DNA from: Macrocybe gigantea | Taxonomy: Eukaryota > Basidiomycota > Agaricomycetes > Agaricales > Callistosporiaceae | NCBI GenBank assembly: GCA_011319805.1 | Contig: SJRY01000234.1 | Location: 1 to 64,000 of the forward strand | Length of the DNA stretch: 64,000 nt | Reading direction: 5' to 3' | In this document: in pieces, positions 22,390-32,659 of the stretch | How the letters are laid out: the number at the start of each line of letters is the position of its first letter | How positions within the stretch are numbered: position 1 is the first letter of the stretch | The notes under the pieces: generated by a model | Told to the model about the DNA's origin: nothing | Database searches by the model: none | Seen by the model: only the letters and a program-made list of their open reading frames with translations | Translations under genes and position numbers: made by a program

Positions 22390-24150
22390 TTGATCAACAT
22401 TCGACGACAAGCGGTCGCCGACCCAGCAAGCACTAGCACGAGCAACGAGAGCACTTGGCTCAGAGAAGTAGACCAGGCATTGCAGTCCACGCCATTCACA
22501 GAGACAGTCCATGCCACCTGCAGAGACACTAGCAATCCAAACAAATGAAAGAGAGAGCGTACGCCTACACCAAGTAGCGACGACGAAGAGCAGGCATTTC
22601 TGAGAGAGTTTGCCTTCACCACCACAGATGAGCCCACTGAGATCCTCAGCAAAGGAGCAGCACAACTCATTGCAGAACTCTTCCTAGAAGGAGAATACGG
22701 GATAAGCCCAGAAGAGCTGTGGTCAGACCAGAATCTTCTTGCCGAAGAAGAGGACGAACCCATCTGCAAGAAAACAAGAGAAGAATGAACACAAGCCCGA
22801 GACTTTAGGCGACAACAGATCGAGAACTATAATCGCCGAATACAGGAGGAAGACATACTGATACAGAGAGGGCACAATGCACAGAGCGTATGACAGAACC
22901 AATGAGAATGACACCAGAGTCAAGGACACACAGGAACGAAACCGCCAAACCCCTTCAGAGGACCAATCTGCCGAAGCACTGTATAAGGAAAGAATCACAC
23001 CACCGTGGTGAAAGTAAGCAACAGTGACTGGGACGAATACTATCGGTGGAGGGAGCGAAAAGGATTACCAAAGACAAACAGACCGACCACCGCAGAGTGG
23101 GCCGATTTTGAACAAGCTTGTAGAATCGCAGGAGTCGACCTAGACTACTGGAAAGAACAGAGAGAGGAGCGAAGACAGAAACAGCTCCAAGAACAGCAAG
23201 CCCAAGTACAAGCACAGCAGACCCAAGAACAACAGATCCAGGAACAGGAAAGCCAAGACCAAGAGAATGACGAAGAAAACCCCCAAAGGATGACGACAGA
23301 ATACAAGAGAATCATCGCCGACCCGAAATCCTTTACAGGAGATCGAACATCCTTCGATATTTGGTGGAGGAAGATGAAACTTTACATAACCGCACATGGA
23401 GACCTCACAGACACACAGAAGATTGGAGCGGTCCTGTCTAGAATGACCGACGGACCCGGAGCCCACTGGGCGTCAAAGAAGATTGACACCACTACCAACC
23501 AAAGCACATGGGCCGACTTCATAACTGAGATAGAGACACAATTCAGCAACGTCATATTGCCATCACAAGCAGGAAGCAAACTATTCAATATCAGACAGGG
23601 AAACCGACCCATCGACGAATTTCTGGATGAATTCATAGACCTCACAGGGAAAGCAGGAATGACAGGAACAGCCCCTCGTTTCCTACTCAAGAAGAGCTTA
23701 AACCGAAGGACAGCAGAAGCCGTACACTCAATCTCCCCACTTCCAACAGATGGAGATGAATATATCAAGACAGTTCGAGCGATTGGATGAAACATCGATG
23801 AACACAAAAATGTGATGAGAGGAGAATTCACAAGCAATCAGCGCAAGACCGGAAATCCAAGCCGAGGAGCAGGACAGGCCATGGAAGTCGACAAAGTACG
23901 AAGCAACAACTGCTTCAACTGTAATAAACCAGGACACCTCTTACGAAACTGCCTGGAACTATGAAAAGGAGCAGCAAATGTCACATGTTTCAATTGTGGC
24001 TTAAAGGGACACTATGCACGGAACTGCAAGAAGAAGAAGAAAGGAAAATCCCGGGTCAGAGAAGTGAAAGAAGAAGAAGGAGAGGACGAAGAAGACAAGG
24101 ATGAAGAAAGCTCTGACAAAGAGGGTTTTGCCGAAGGGTCCGACTAGGAG
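22390..24150 (+). pseudogene. A2 gag
   Basis: Same layout as A1: Ser/Thr-rich start from a TTG, a charged coiled part (22734-22944 in coding orientation: RRQQIENYNRRIQEEDILIQ), a Gln-rich repeat (QQAQVQAQQTQEQQIQEQ), the core DIWWRKMKLYITAHGD and two CCHC knuckles at ~23905-24035. The block 23005-23790 is open for 261 codons. Several TGA stops stand where A1 has CGA. Confidence 0.75.
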
Positions 24151-24341
24151 GTGCTAAATCGCGACCCATACAACTGAAACAGACTCGCTTCGATACCAGA
24201 TGTAGATTATCCCATACTCTGAAATACACCATTCCCACCAAGCGATCTGAAGCACCAAGGAAAACCATCCAAGGGGACAAACCACCAAAGAGGAAAGAAC
24301 TCGCAGTACCAGCTAGGATACGAATGTGAAAAGGAATCACA

Positions 24342-27300
24342 ATGATAACACCAGAAGTCGATAGTGGAGCGGATAGGACCTGCATCAACACTGCGATAGT
24401 AGCAAAAACAGGGCTGAAGACACGACAAATCAAGAAGATTCCCATCATAAATGCAGACGGATCACCCAACCACCAGAAAACAGCAGACCGAGTAGCGGAA
24501 GTCCACATCGACATTAAAGGACACAAGGAGCACATGGAAGCCATCGTACTTGACATCGGAAAAACCGACATGCTACTAGGACATGACTGGCTTGTCTATC
24601 ACAACCCAACAATCAAATGGAGGACAGGAGAAGTTGTCTTCGACAGATGCCCTAAAACGTGCAAAATAAACCACCAGACGATTAAGATACAGAAGATGGC
24701 TGAATCAGCGAAAACCACAGCCAGTGACAAGACAGGGACCCAGATACCCCCATATCTGATCAGATTCAAACACCTCTTCAAGGAGAAGAACTTTGATCGC
24801 TTACCAGACCACAAAGAATGGGACCACGAAATAAACTTAACGAAGGATGCACCCAAAACGATACCGAGCAAGGTTTATCCGATGACACAGAAAGAACTAG
24901 AGGAACTAGATGCCTTCGTGAAGAAGGATTACGAACAGGAAAAATACGCCCATCGAAATCGCCTTACGCAGCACCCTGCTTCTTTCGCAATAAGAAGGAT
25001 GGAAGCAAACGACTCATCCAAGACTACCGGGAGATAAACAAATATACAGTCAAGGACAAGTTCCCACTACCACGCATCAGTGAGCTCCTTGACGTATTAC
25101 AAGGAGCAAAGTATTTTAGCAAGATCGATATCATCTGGGGATACAATAACGTGCGCATCCGGAAAGGGGATGAATGGAAGGCAGCCTTCCTAACAGCAAG
25201 AGGACTCTTCGAACCGACCATCATGTATTTTGGGCAGTGCAACGCACCAGGCACTTTTAGCCGAATGATGGCGAGCCTCTTCCAAGACCAAATACGAAGA
25301 AGAGTGTGCATAATCTATATGGACGACATCATAATCATTGGACGAACACGAGAGGAACTCCAAAAGAACACCATAGAAGTCATGGAAATACTGAACAAGA
25401 ATGACCTGTTCATCAAAGGACCGAAATGCATCTGGGAATCATCAAAGGTCCCAGTACTAGGATACATCGTAGGAGAGGGGAAGGTAGAAATGGAGCCAGA
25501 AAAGATCACAGCTGTACAATCCTGGCCAACCCCGAAGACGAAGAAAGAACTACAAAAGTTCTTGGGATTCATGAACTTTTACCAACGATTCATCAAGGGA
25601 TATGCAAAGGTCGCTAAACCCCTGATGGAGTTGACTGGAAACAAAGCATTCCAGTGGACAGACAAGCAACAAGGTGCTTTCAAAGAACTAATCCGACACA
25701 TAACCTCAGCACCCATTCTAGCACTACCACAGACAGAAGGAAAATTCCGAGTCGAAACGGACGCCTCAGGATATGCCATTGGAGCGGTACTATCACAACA
25801 GCAGAAAGGACTATGGCATCTGATCGCATTCATTTCGAGATGCATGACCCCAGCGGAACAAAACTATGAAATCTACGACAAGGAACTGCTTGCGATAATG
25901 GTCGCACTAAAGACATGGAGACAATACCTCCTCGAAGCTCGAGAGAAGTTCGAAATATTGACGGATCACAAAAACCTATCATACTTTCGGAAGCCGCAGC
26001 GACTCAATTCGAGACAGATTGGCTGGTACCTGAAATTACAGGAATATGACTACGAACTACGACACGTACCAGGAAAGGCGAATGGAAAAGCGGATGTCCT
26101 GTCACGGATGGCAGGATATGAAGAAAACCTAGCAGAGAAGGACGACATACAAATGATCAAAGAAGCAGCCTTCATCCGACATCTGGAAGAGAATAATGAA
26201 CGAGACTTCGAATTTATGATGTTCGAGGACGAACACCCACGGAAAGAAGAAGCAGAAGATAACGAAACAATACAAACAAGAGGAATCACGATGATCGAAT
26301 CCTCAAGGATAGAACAAATTCGACAATGCACACGAAGGGAGACGATCGTAACAACAGGACTGAAGAAAAAACCACACTGGTTCACAGAAGATGACCACAT
26401 CGTATACGTAGGAGGAAAAATCTATGTTCCTCCAGACAACAAACTGAAGGAAAACATCATGTTTGAACACCACGACACACCCATCGGAGGACACCCTGGG
26501 CAATACCGCATGCACGAGCTCATAAACTGCACCTATTGGTGGCCATCAATGCTAACGGATATCAAGAAGTATGTCAATGGATGTGAAACATGTCAGCAAA
26601 ACAAAATCATCCGACAAAAGAAACATGCACCCCTACACCCGCATGAAATCCCACAGCAACCATGGGAAGATATCGGAGTAGATCTCATAGGACCGCTACC
26701 CAGCTCGAATGGCTTTAATGCCATCGCCGCAGTCACAGACCGCCTGACCAAGATGATCCACCTAGTTCCCACAAAGACCGAACTTACAGCAGAAGGTCTT
26801 GCACGACTATACCGAGACAATGTGTGGCGGCTTCATGGAATCCCACGAAAGATCATCAGTGATCGAGGACCCCAGTTCGCAGCGCGATTCATGACAGCGC
26901 TTCTAAAATTACTCGGAACAAAGCAAAATCTATCAACGGCCTATCACCCACAGACAGATGGACAGGCGGAGCGATCCCACCAAGAAACGGAAGCCTTCCT
27001 CAGAAGCTTCACAAACAACTTACAGGACGATTGGGCAGAATGGATAGCAATCACAGAGTACCAGTACAATGACAAAGCACACCAGGGAATGAAGGAGACA
27101 CCATTCTACCTCAACTATGGAATGCACCCCTGGAAGGGAGAGCCACAGACGACAGAAGGGAATAACCCCGCAGCAAAGGACTTCATCAAAAGAATGAATC
27201 AAATACAGAAAGAAGCAAATGCTGCACTGCAGTATGCACAAACATGAGCCAAAGACAATTACGATGCGAGATGAAGACCAGCCCATGAATACAAGAAAGG

Positions 27301-27771
27301 GGATAGAGTATGGCTAGAAGCCACCAATATCACAGTCAATCGACCATCAAAGAAGTTATCGGCACTCCAATATGGACCGTTCAAGGTGGTTGAAAAGAAA
27401 GGAGCCTTGGCATATCACCTGGAACTCCCAGCATCATGGCAGCTGATACACTCCGTATTCAATGAAACACTGCTCATGCCTTACAAAGGACCCTGTTTCA
27501 AGATACAAGAGCGACCATCACCACCACCCCTGAAATCATAAATGATGAAGAAGAGTATGAGATAGAACAAATTCTAAAAAGGAAGAAACAAGGAAGGGGA
27601 ATGCTATTCCTGGTCAAATGGAAAGGATACAGACATGAAGAGAACATATAGATTAAAGAGAAAGAACTGGAAAATGCACAGCAAGCTCTAGACCACTTCC
27701 TAAAGAAGACTGCGAACCAGGATAAAAGGATCATGACAAGAGGGAAGAAGACCAAAAATCACACTTCATGA
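24342..27771 (+). pseudogene. A2 pol: protease, RT, RNase H, integrase, chromodomain
   Basis: Protease EVDSGADRTCIN at 24354-24390. A 1-nt deletion near 24920 (A1 has GTCGAAGAAGG, A2 GTGAAGAAGG) splits the frame; then 24935-27247 stays open for ~770 codons: RT with FSKIDIIWGYNNVRI and IIYMDDIIIIG, RNase H, the HHCC finger and the complete DDE integrase (VDLIGPLP, IISDRGPQF, QTDGQAERSHQETEAF). The chromodomain (EYEIEQILKRK, LVKWKGYRHEEN) follows at ~27560-27640 with TAG in place of the conserved Trp. The pol stop overlaps the ORF3 start. Confidence 0.85.
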
Positions 27772-28165
27772 CCACCAATGCCCCTATCAGCATCGACAGC
27801 AGCGACAACAGCTGTGCACCTACCCCAACCGCCCAAACGACCATGAGAATCTAGCAAGGATTCTCAATGGCAGTGACTACATGGACCCCCTTGCCATCAC
27901 ACTTGGCGCGTATATGCGCTATGTTATGACCGTCTGCACGCACCTCTGGACCGGGCAAACCCCTGATGGGACCAGCCCCACTGCAGCTGAACGTATCACA
28001 CTTCGCGAGGCAATGGAAATGCTTTGCACAGAAAACCGGCGACTTAAACTCCTCACCACCACACTCCATCACATCCACGCCTATAATGAAGAGCTCATTC
28101 ATACATGGGCCCCATGTGCTGCGACCGCCTGGGAGACCAATACTGGGTGGGGACAGCTGGACTAA
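27768..28165 (+). pseudogene. A2 third ORF (ORF3), 1-nt deletion
   Basis: The ATG at 27768 is in an ATGA overlap with the pol stop. One C is missing in the C run near 27825 compared with A1 and A3, shifting the frame; the rest (27881-28165) is open and ends at the same TAA. Codon 92 is CGA here, so the full product would be ~132 residues, ending TAWETNTGWGQLD. Confidence 0.6.
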
Positions 28166-28522
28166 GGTTTTTCACGAGGACGTGAATCTACAAAGAGGGT
28201 GATGTTACAGACGTCGCTCAAAGGACCATTCATTTTCTTATCTTACCTTTCCCACATCCCTTATCTCCCCCGTCATGCTGCACAGCGCGCAGCCATCGAG
28301 TCATCCCACTTCCCTAGTCATCCTGAGTCATCTCCTTCCAGTCTTACTCATCTGCAGTCCACAGCATTGCACAGCCCATGGTCCATGCTCGAGTACTGTA
28401 ATGTATATAAGGACTCCCAGATGTACCAGTAGTGCTAGGCTTAATATTCCTTTTGCCATCATCTCAAGACCACTCTCGCACTTAGTCTGCCTGAGTCCTT
28501 CTGAGATTCATCTAGCCTAACA

Positions 28523-30057
28523 GCCCTGACTGGCCACAGTAGGAACAAGGCATTCTGCAGGAGCTAAAGACCCTGTGAGACATGGGGACCTGGGAGCTCA
28601 TCAACCCACCACCTGGAGCCAATGTTGTTGGGTCAAAATGGGTTTTCTGAGCAAAGAAAGATGCTGCAGGGACTGTCATCTGTCACAAGGCCTGCCTCAT
28701 CACACAGGGCTTCACTCAAGCTGAAGGTATCGATTATTTCAACACCTACTTGCCTGTTGCCTGCCTTGCATCAATTCACACCATATTGGCCATAGCCACT
28801 GAATGGAACCTTGAGCTAGCACAAATCAACATCAAGGGAGCTTACCTCAATGGGCTCTTCGAGGATGGCGAGGTGATTTACATGTGACAGGCACTTGGTT
28901 ATGCTGCAAACAGGAAGAAGCACATGGTTTGCCACCTCCTGCATCCACTCTATGGCCTGAAGCAATCTGGTCAATGCTGGTACAAGGTTCTGTACAAGAT
29001 CATGGAGGATCTTGGCTTCAAGGTCTATAAAGTCGATGAGGCTGTATTCTATCAGAACAATGCCAATGGATTTATCATCGTCCTGTACCATGTTGATGAC
29101 AGAATGATTGTGGCTGAGCATGGGTTAGTGAAGAAATTCGCTGATGACATCTCGAAGCACATTGAGATCTCAGAGTTCGGCAGACTACACTGGCCTTTGG
29201 GGATTGAGGTGAGATGGGACTTCAAGAAAGGCACAATGCACCTTTCACAGTATGCCTACATCGAGTCCATCCTCTGATGATACGGCTTCGATAAGCTGAA
29301 GCCTGTTTCCATCCCTATGGACACCAACCTCCAGCTTACCTTGGCCCAATCTCCAAGAATGACTGCTAAGATTGCTTGAATGTGCAACATGCCATATCAT
29401 GAGACCATCAGAGCGCTGATGTATGCAAATCTGGGCATGCGCCCAGATATTTCTTTCCCCCTGCAGGTTGTGTCATATTTCATTCAGAATCCTGGGCTGG
29501 CTCACTGGGAAGCGGTAAAGAAAATCTTTCGTTACTTGAAAAGGACAAAGGATTTGTGGCTCACCTACAGCGGGAAGGACTTGTTAATGCTGGGTTATGC
29601 AGATGCTGATGGGAATATGGCTGAGAACTGATGCACCATATCAGGATATGCATTCCTGATCAATAGTGGTGCTGTATTATGGAGCTCGAAGTGTCAAGAA
29701 CTTGTGACATTGTCGACGGCCGAATCAGAATATGTGATGGTAATACACATGGTGAAAGAGGCCCTTTGGCTTCGTTCACTCACCTCTAAGGTCTTTGGCA
29801 TCAAATTCCCGGCCACTACCCTCTTTTCGGACAACCAGTTGGCAATTGCACTCACAAGGGAGCAGAAATTTCATGCATGAATAAAACACATCGACATTCA
29901 CTACCACTTCATATGCTGGATCATTGAAGAAGGAAGGATCAGGCTTGTCTACTGTCTGATGGATGACATGATGGCTGACGTGCTCACCAAGGTGTTGCCA
30001 TCTGTGAAGGTCAAGCACTTCGCTTCCCAGCTCAGTTTATCCTTGGCTTGAGGGGAG
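28523..30057 (+). pseudogene. Copia reverse transcriptase and RNase H
   Basis: RT starts ELINPPPGANVVGSKWVF and continues with FTQAEGIDYFNTYLPVA, HPLYGLKQSGQCWYK and the catalytic region VLYHVDDRMIV. RNase H has TLSTAESEYVMVIHMVKEA and the C-terminal DVLTKVLPS. Stops at 28885, 29275-29280, 29377 and 29629, mostly TGA where TGG is expected. It ends just before the 3' LTR (GAGGGGAG purine tract). Confidence 0.88.
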
Positions 30058-30444
30058 TGTTGGAATTTGAGGGGGTGGGCTGCTATGCTACTGCATGAGT
30101 GCATGTTTAGGGGTACATGGACGGTTCAAGTGAGCGGATAAACTCTCAACATAGGAACAGACACACGGGTGGTGGGGCCAACTCATCAGTGCCATCACCA
30201 GACAAACTTTTAAGTATATTACCTGTTTCATGTCATTTAACTTATATTCGACATAGTTTCACATATGAACCTCAGCTGTTTGCCTAACAAATGCTGAGGT
30301 GAGCCTTTCGTATACCTTTCATTCATTAACTGTTTGACTCAAGGGATGTATTAGTTCTATCTTTACAGGTAGCTAAATACATCCAGCCATTTGCCTAACA
30401 AACGCTGAGCTCTGTCTTACAGATCACACTCATAGCCTCTCATA
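30058..30444 (+). repeat. Copia 3' LTR, followed by CAGTA duplication
   Basis: 387 bp, matches 3253-3638. CAGTA at 30445-30449 is the partner of 3248-3252. Confidence 0.9.
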
Positions 30445-30449
30445 CAGTA

Positions 30450-31217
30450 GGGGTCACAAAGGAAAATGTGTATTTCATCCTATCTTGCCTTCAGAACCCA
30501 TCCAGCAAATTTTCGAAAATTTCATCACAACATTTTGCTGCTTACTGATACATCACATGATCTTCATGTGATGAAGAGAGACGAGAGAAGAGTGGATGAA
30601 ATGGCATAAAAAGTGGTGAAATGCTCTGGAAAAAAGCTTCAACAAGGTCAAGGATTCAAAATCTCTGAGCAACAAGGATTGAGGACAGACCAGATGGTGA
30701 AGATCAATGACCAGAGTCTGGATCTGAATCAGACTTGGACTCAGACTGTGAGCCTGATCTGGAAGTCAAGGAGTCAGCCCTGCAACACTTCACAGCCTTC
30801 CTGCAGAAGGCACATGATACTGCAGTTGCCCACCAGATAGAGATGAAGAAGCAGTGGGGCACTTATCTTGGCAATTTGGAGTGCATGAAATGCCTGCATC
30901 AGCAGAAACATCAGAAACTTGCAACCAGTGGTCATCATTTCATCACTGAGTGGTTTTCCAGAGACAAGCCACCTCTGGATGCTGGCATGGCATGTAAAGA
31001 TCCATCACTTGACAACCACGGAAGGCTGAGGGCAGGAGATTTCCCAGAGCCTGTCAATGTCAGCATCCCCATTCAGGAAGGACAGTCCACAGTAAGGCTC
31101 CAACAGTTTAGTTTATATTTATACTGTCAGGGTGAAATACATGGAAACAGTTGGCTAAACCCTATAACTATCTATATAGGTTTAATATACAGTAGCTACA
31201 TGGTTGTTGTAAGGTTG
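30450..31217 (+). other. Old repeat-derived region; weak ORF with GNLECMKCLHQQKHQKL segment
   Basis: A frame at 30735-31100 (acidic start, then HFTAFLQKAHDTAVAHQIEM and GHHFITEWFS) looks protein-coding in composition and resembles remnants of repeat-borne ORFs in mushroom genomes. The family was not identified. A perfect 10-bp inverted repeat (CATCACATGA-TCT-TCATGTGATG) lies at 30551-30573. Confidence 0.35.
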
Positions 31218-31680
31218 TTACTTTTTACCATTATCACCATGTCTCCATTGCTTTTCCTTCCTGGGAACCATGTTGAACAGGCCACTCTGTATCCATGCTT
31301 TCGTGAGCAATGCTATTCTAATTGTATATTCCTTCAACAAGCTCTGTAGACTAGCACAGATGTGACGTGATTTTGAAAAGACATGTTCTATGGAGACACT
31401 GGTTGCTGGGATGGCAAGGTAGTTGTAGGCCATATGAGCGAAAGTTGGAAATTCAGATGCATGGATCTAAAGGCCATTATTGCTCTCTATAACCTTGAAT
31501 AGAATAAAATGATGTGCCTTCCACTATAAAAGCGGGTTCATCAAGACCTCTTCTGCCCACAGCTTATTGTTTGATGCTTTTGACTGCCCTTCTAGCTATT
31601 CTATGGGTGTGCAATCAAACTCAAGATACCAGACCAACTCTTCCTCCAATTCTTTGTGTGGGCTGCTCTTCAGAGGTGCT
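31218..31680 (-). pseudogene. hAT-type transposase C-terminal fragment
   Basis: On the minus strand MAYNYLAIPATSVSIEHVFS matches the hAT C-terminal dimerisation motif, preceded by WAEEVLMN and FPTFAHM and followed by LKEYTIRIALLTKAWIQ. Upstream parts are broken by stops. A DNA-transposon relic that probably formed part of the target for the later retroelements. Confidence 0.65.
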
Positions 31681-31902
31681 GTGGATGATATAGCGGTAGA
31701 AGGTTGCTTGAATATACTATACAGGCACTTGCCAGAAAAGATGGTGTCCTTGTCACTAGCTTGGAAGTTGGTTCAGGCACAGTGACGAGAGCAGCTGGAG
31801 TGGGGGTGTCAAGATAGCTTTCTGCTACAAAGTGGAAAATGGCCTCGACTTTGGCTATGGCTTTGTTTTGTGCTTTTGAGTCATCAGGGTGTGCAGTGGC
31901 TG
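31681..31902. other. Unassigned sequence, probably more of the hAT relic
   Basis: No intact frame. It is cut by the family A LTR at 31903. Confidence 0.3.
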
Positions 31903-32223
31903 TGTTAGGCTAGATGAATCTCAGAAGGACTCAGGCAGACTAAGTGTGAGAGTGGTCTTGAGACGATGGCAAAAGGAATATTAAGCCCTAGTGCTACTGG
32001 TACATCTGGGAGTCCTTATATACATTACAGTACTCAAGCACGGACCATGGGGTGTGCAATGCTGTGGACTGCAGATGAGTAAGACTGGAAGGAGATGACT
32101 CAGGATAACTAGGGAAGTGAGATGACTCAATAGCTGCACGCTGCACAGCATGATGGGGAAGATAAGGGATATGGGAAAGATAAGATAAGAAATTGAATGG
32201 TCCTTTGGGTAACGTCTGTAACA
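31903..32223 (-). repeat. Family A LTR (3' LTR of A3)
   Basis: 321 bp, more decayed than the A1 and A2 LTRs; CpG positions of A1 are often TpG or CpA here (e.g. GCTGCACGCTGCACAGC for GCTGCGCGCTGCGCAGC). Confidence 0.9.
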
Positions 32224-32260
32224 TCACCCTCTCTTTAGATTCACATCCTTGTGAAAGACC

Positions 32261-32659
32261 TTAGTCCAGCTGTCCCCACCCAGTATTGGTCTCCCAGGCG
32301 GTCGCAGCATATGGGGCCCATGTATGAATGAGCTCTTCATTATAGGCATGGATGTGATGGAGTGTGGTGGCAAGGAGTTTAAGTCACCGGTTTTCTGTAT
32401 GAAGCATTTCTATTGCTTCGTGAAGCACGATATGTTCAGCTGCAGTGGAGCTGGTCCCATCAGAGGTTCGCCCAGTCCAGAGGTGCATGCGGACAGTCAT
32501 AACATAGCACATGTACATGCCAAGTGTGATGGTAAGGGGGTCCATGTAGTCGCTGCCATTGAGAATCCTTGCTAGATTCTCATGGTCGTTTGGGCGGTTG
32601 GGGGTAGGTGCACAGCTGTTGTCGCTGCTGTCGATGCTGATGGGGGCATTGGTGGTCAT
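32261..32659 (-). CDS. A3 third ORF (ORF3) with internal TGA
   Basis: A 399-nt frame like A1, ATGA overlap with the pol stop at 32659-32656, TGA at codon 92 as in A1. Most coding differences from A1 are transitions (e.g. TTPDGT region TSDGTS; several Arg to His/Met). Confidence 0.55.

Larger units (their letters stand above)
22004..28522 (+). mobile_element. Gypsy family A element, copy A2, complete with GCCCT duplication
   Basis: 6519 bp with 320 bp LTRs (22004-22323 and 28203-28522) and target duplication GCCCT at 21999-22003 and 28523-28527. Order: self-priming tract, gag, PR, RT, RNase H, IN, chromodomain, ORF3, polypurine tract (AAAGAGGGTGA), LTR. It is the structurally most complete copy but carries stops and a 1-nt deletion in pol, so it is not autonomous. 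Confidence 0.92.
3253..30444 (+). mobile_element. Ty1/copia retrotransposon, one original insertion bloated to 27 kb by nested elements
   Basis: LTRs at 3253-3638 and 30058-30444 are near-identical (start TGTTGGAATTTG, end CTCTCATA) and are flanked by the same 5 bp, CAGTA, at 3248-3252 and 30445-30449. The element's own sequence survives in four pieces: gag 3643-4433 (+), protease and integrase 14670-16319 (now -), integrase C-terminus 21246-22003 (+), and RT/RNase H 28523-30057 (+). Everything between these pieces belongs to later insertions. The domain order PR-IN-RT-RH is the copia order. Many in-frame stops show it is dead. The third piece is reversed because of an inversion between family C repeats. 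Confidence 0.9.

Noticed and set aside
30551..30573. Perfect 10-bp hairpin CATCACATGA-TCT-TCATGTGATG as terminator or transposon end
   Set aside because: A single short hairpin in decayed repeat DNA without flanking features; could be chance.
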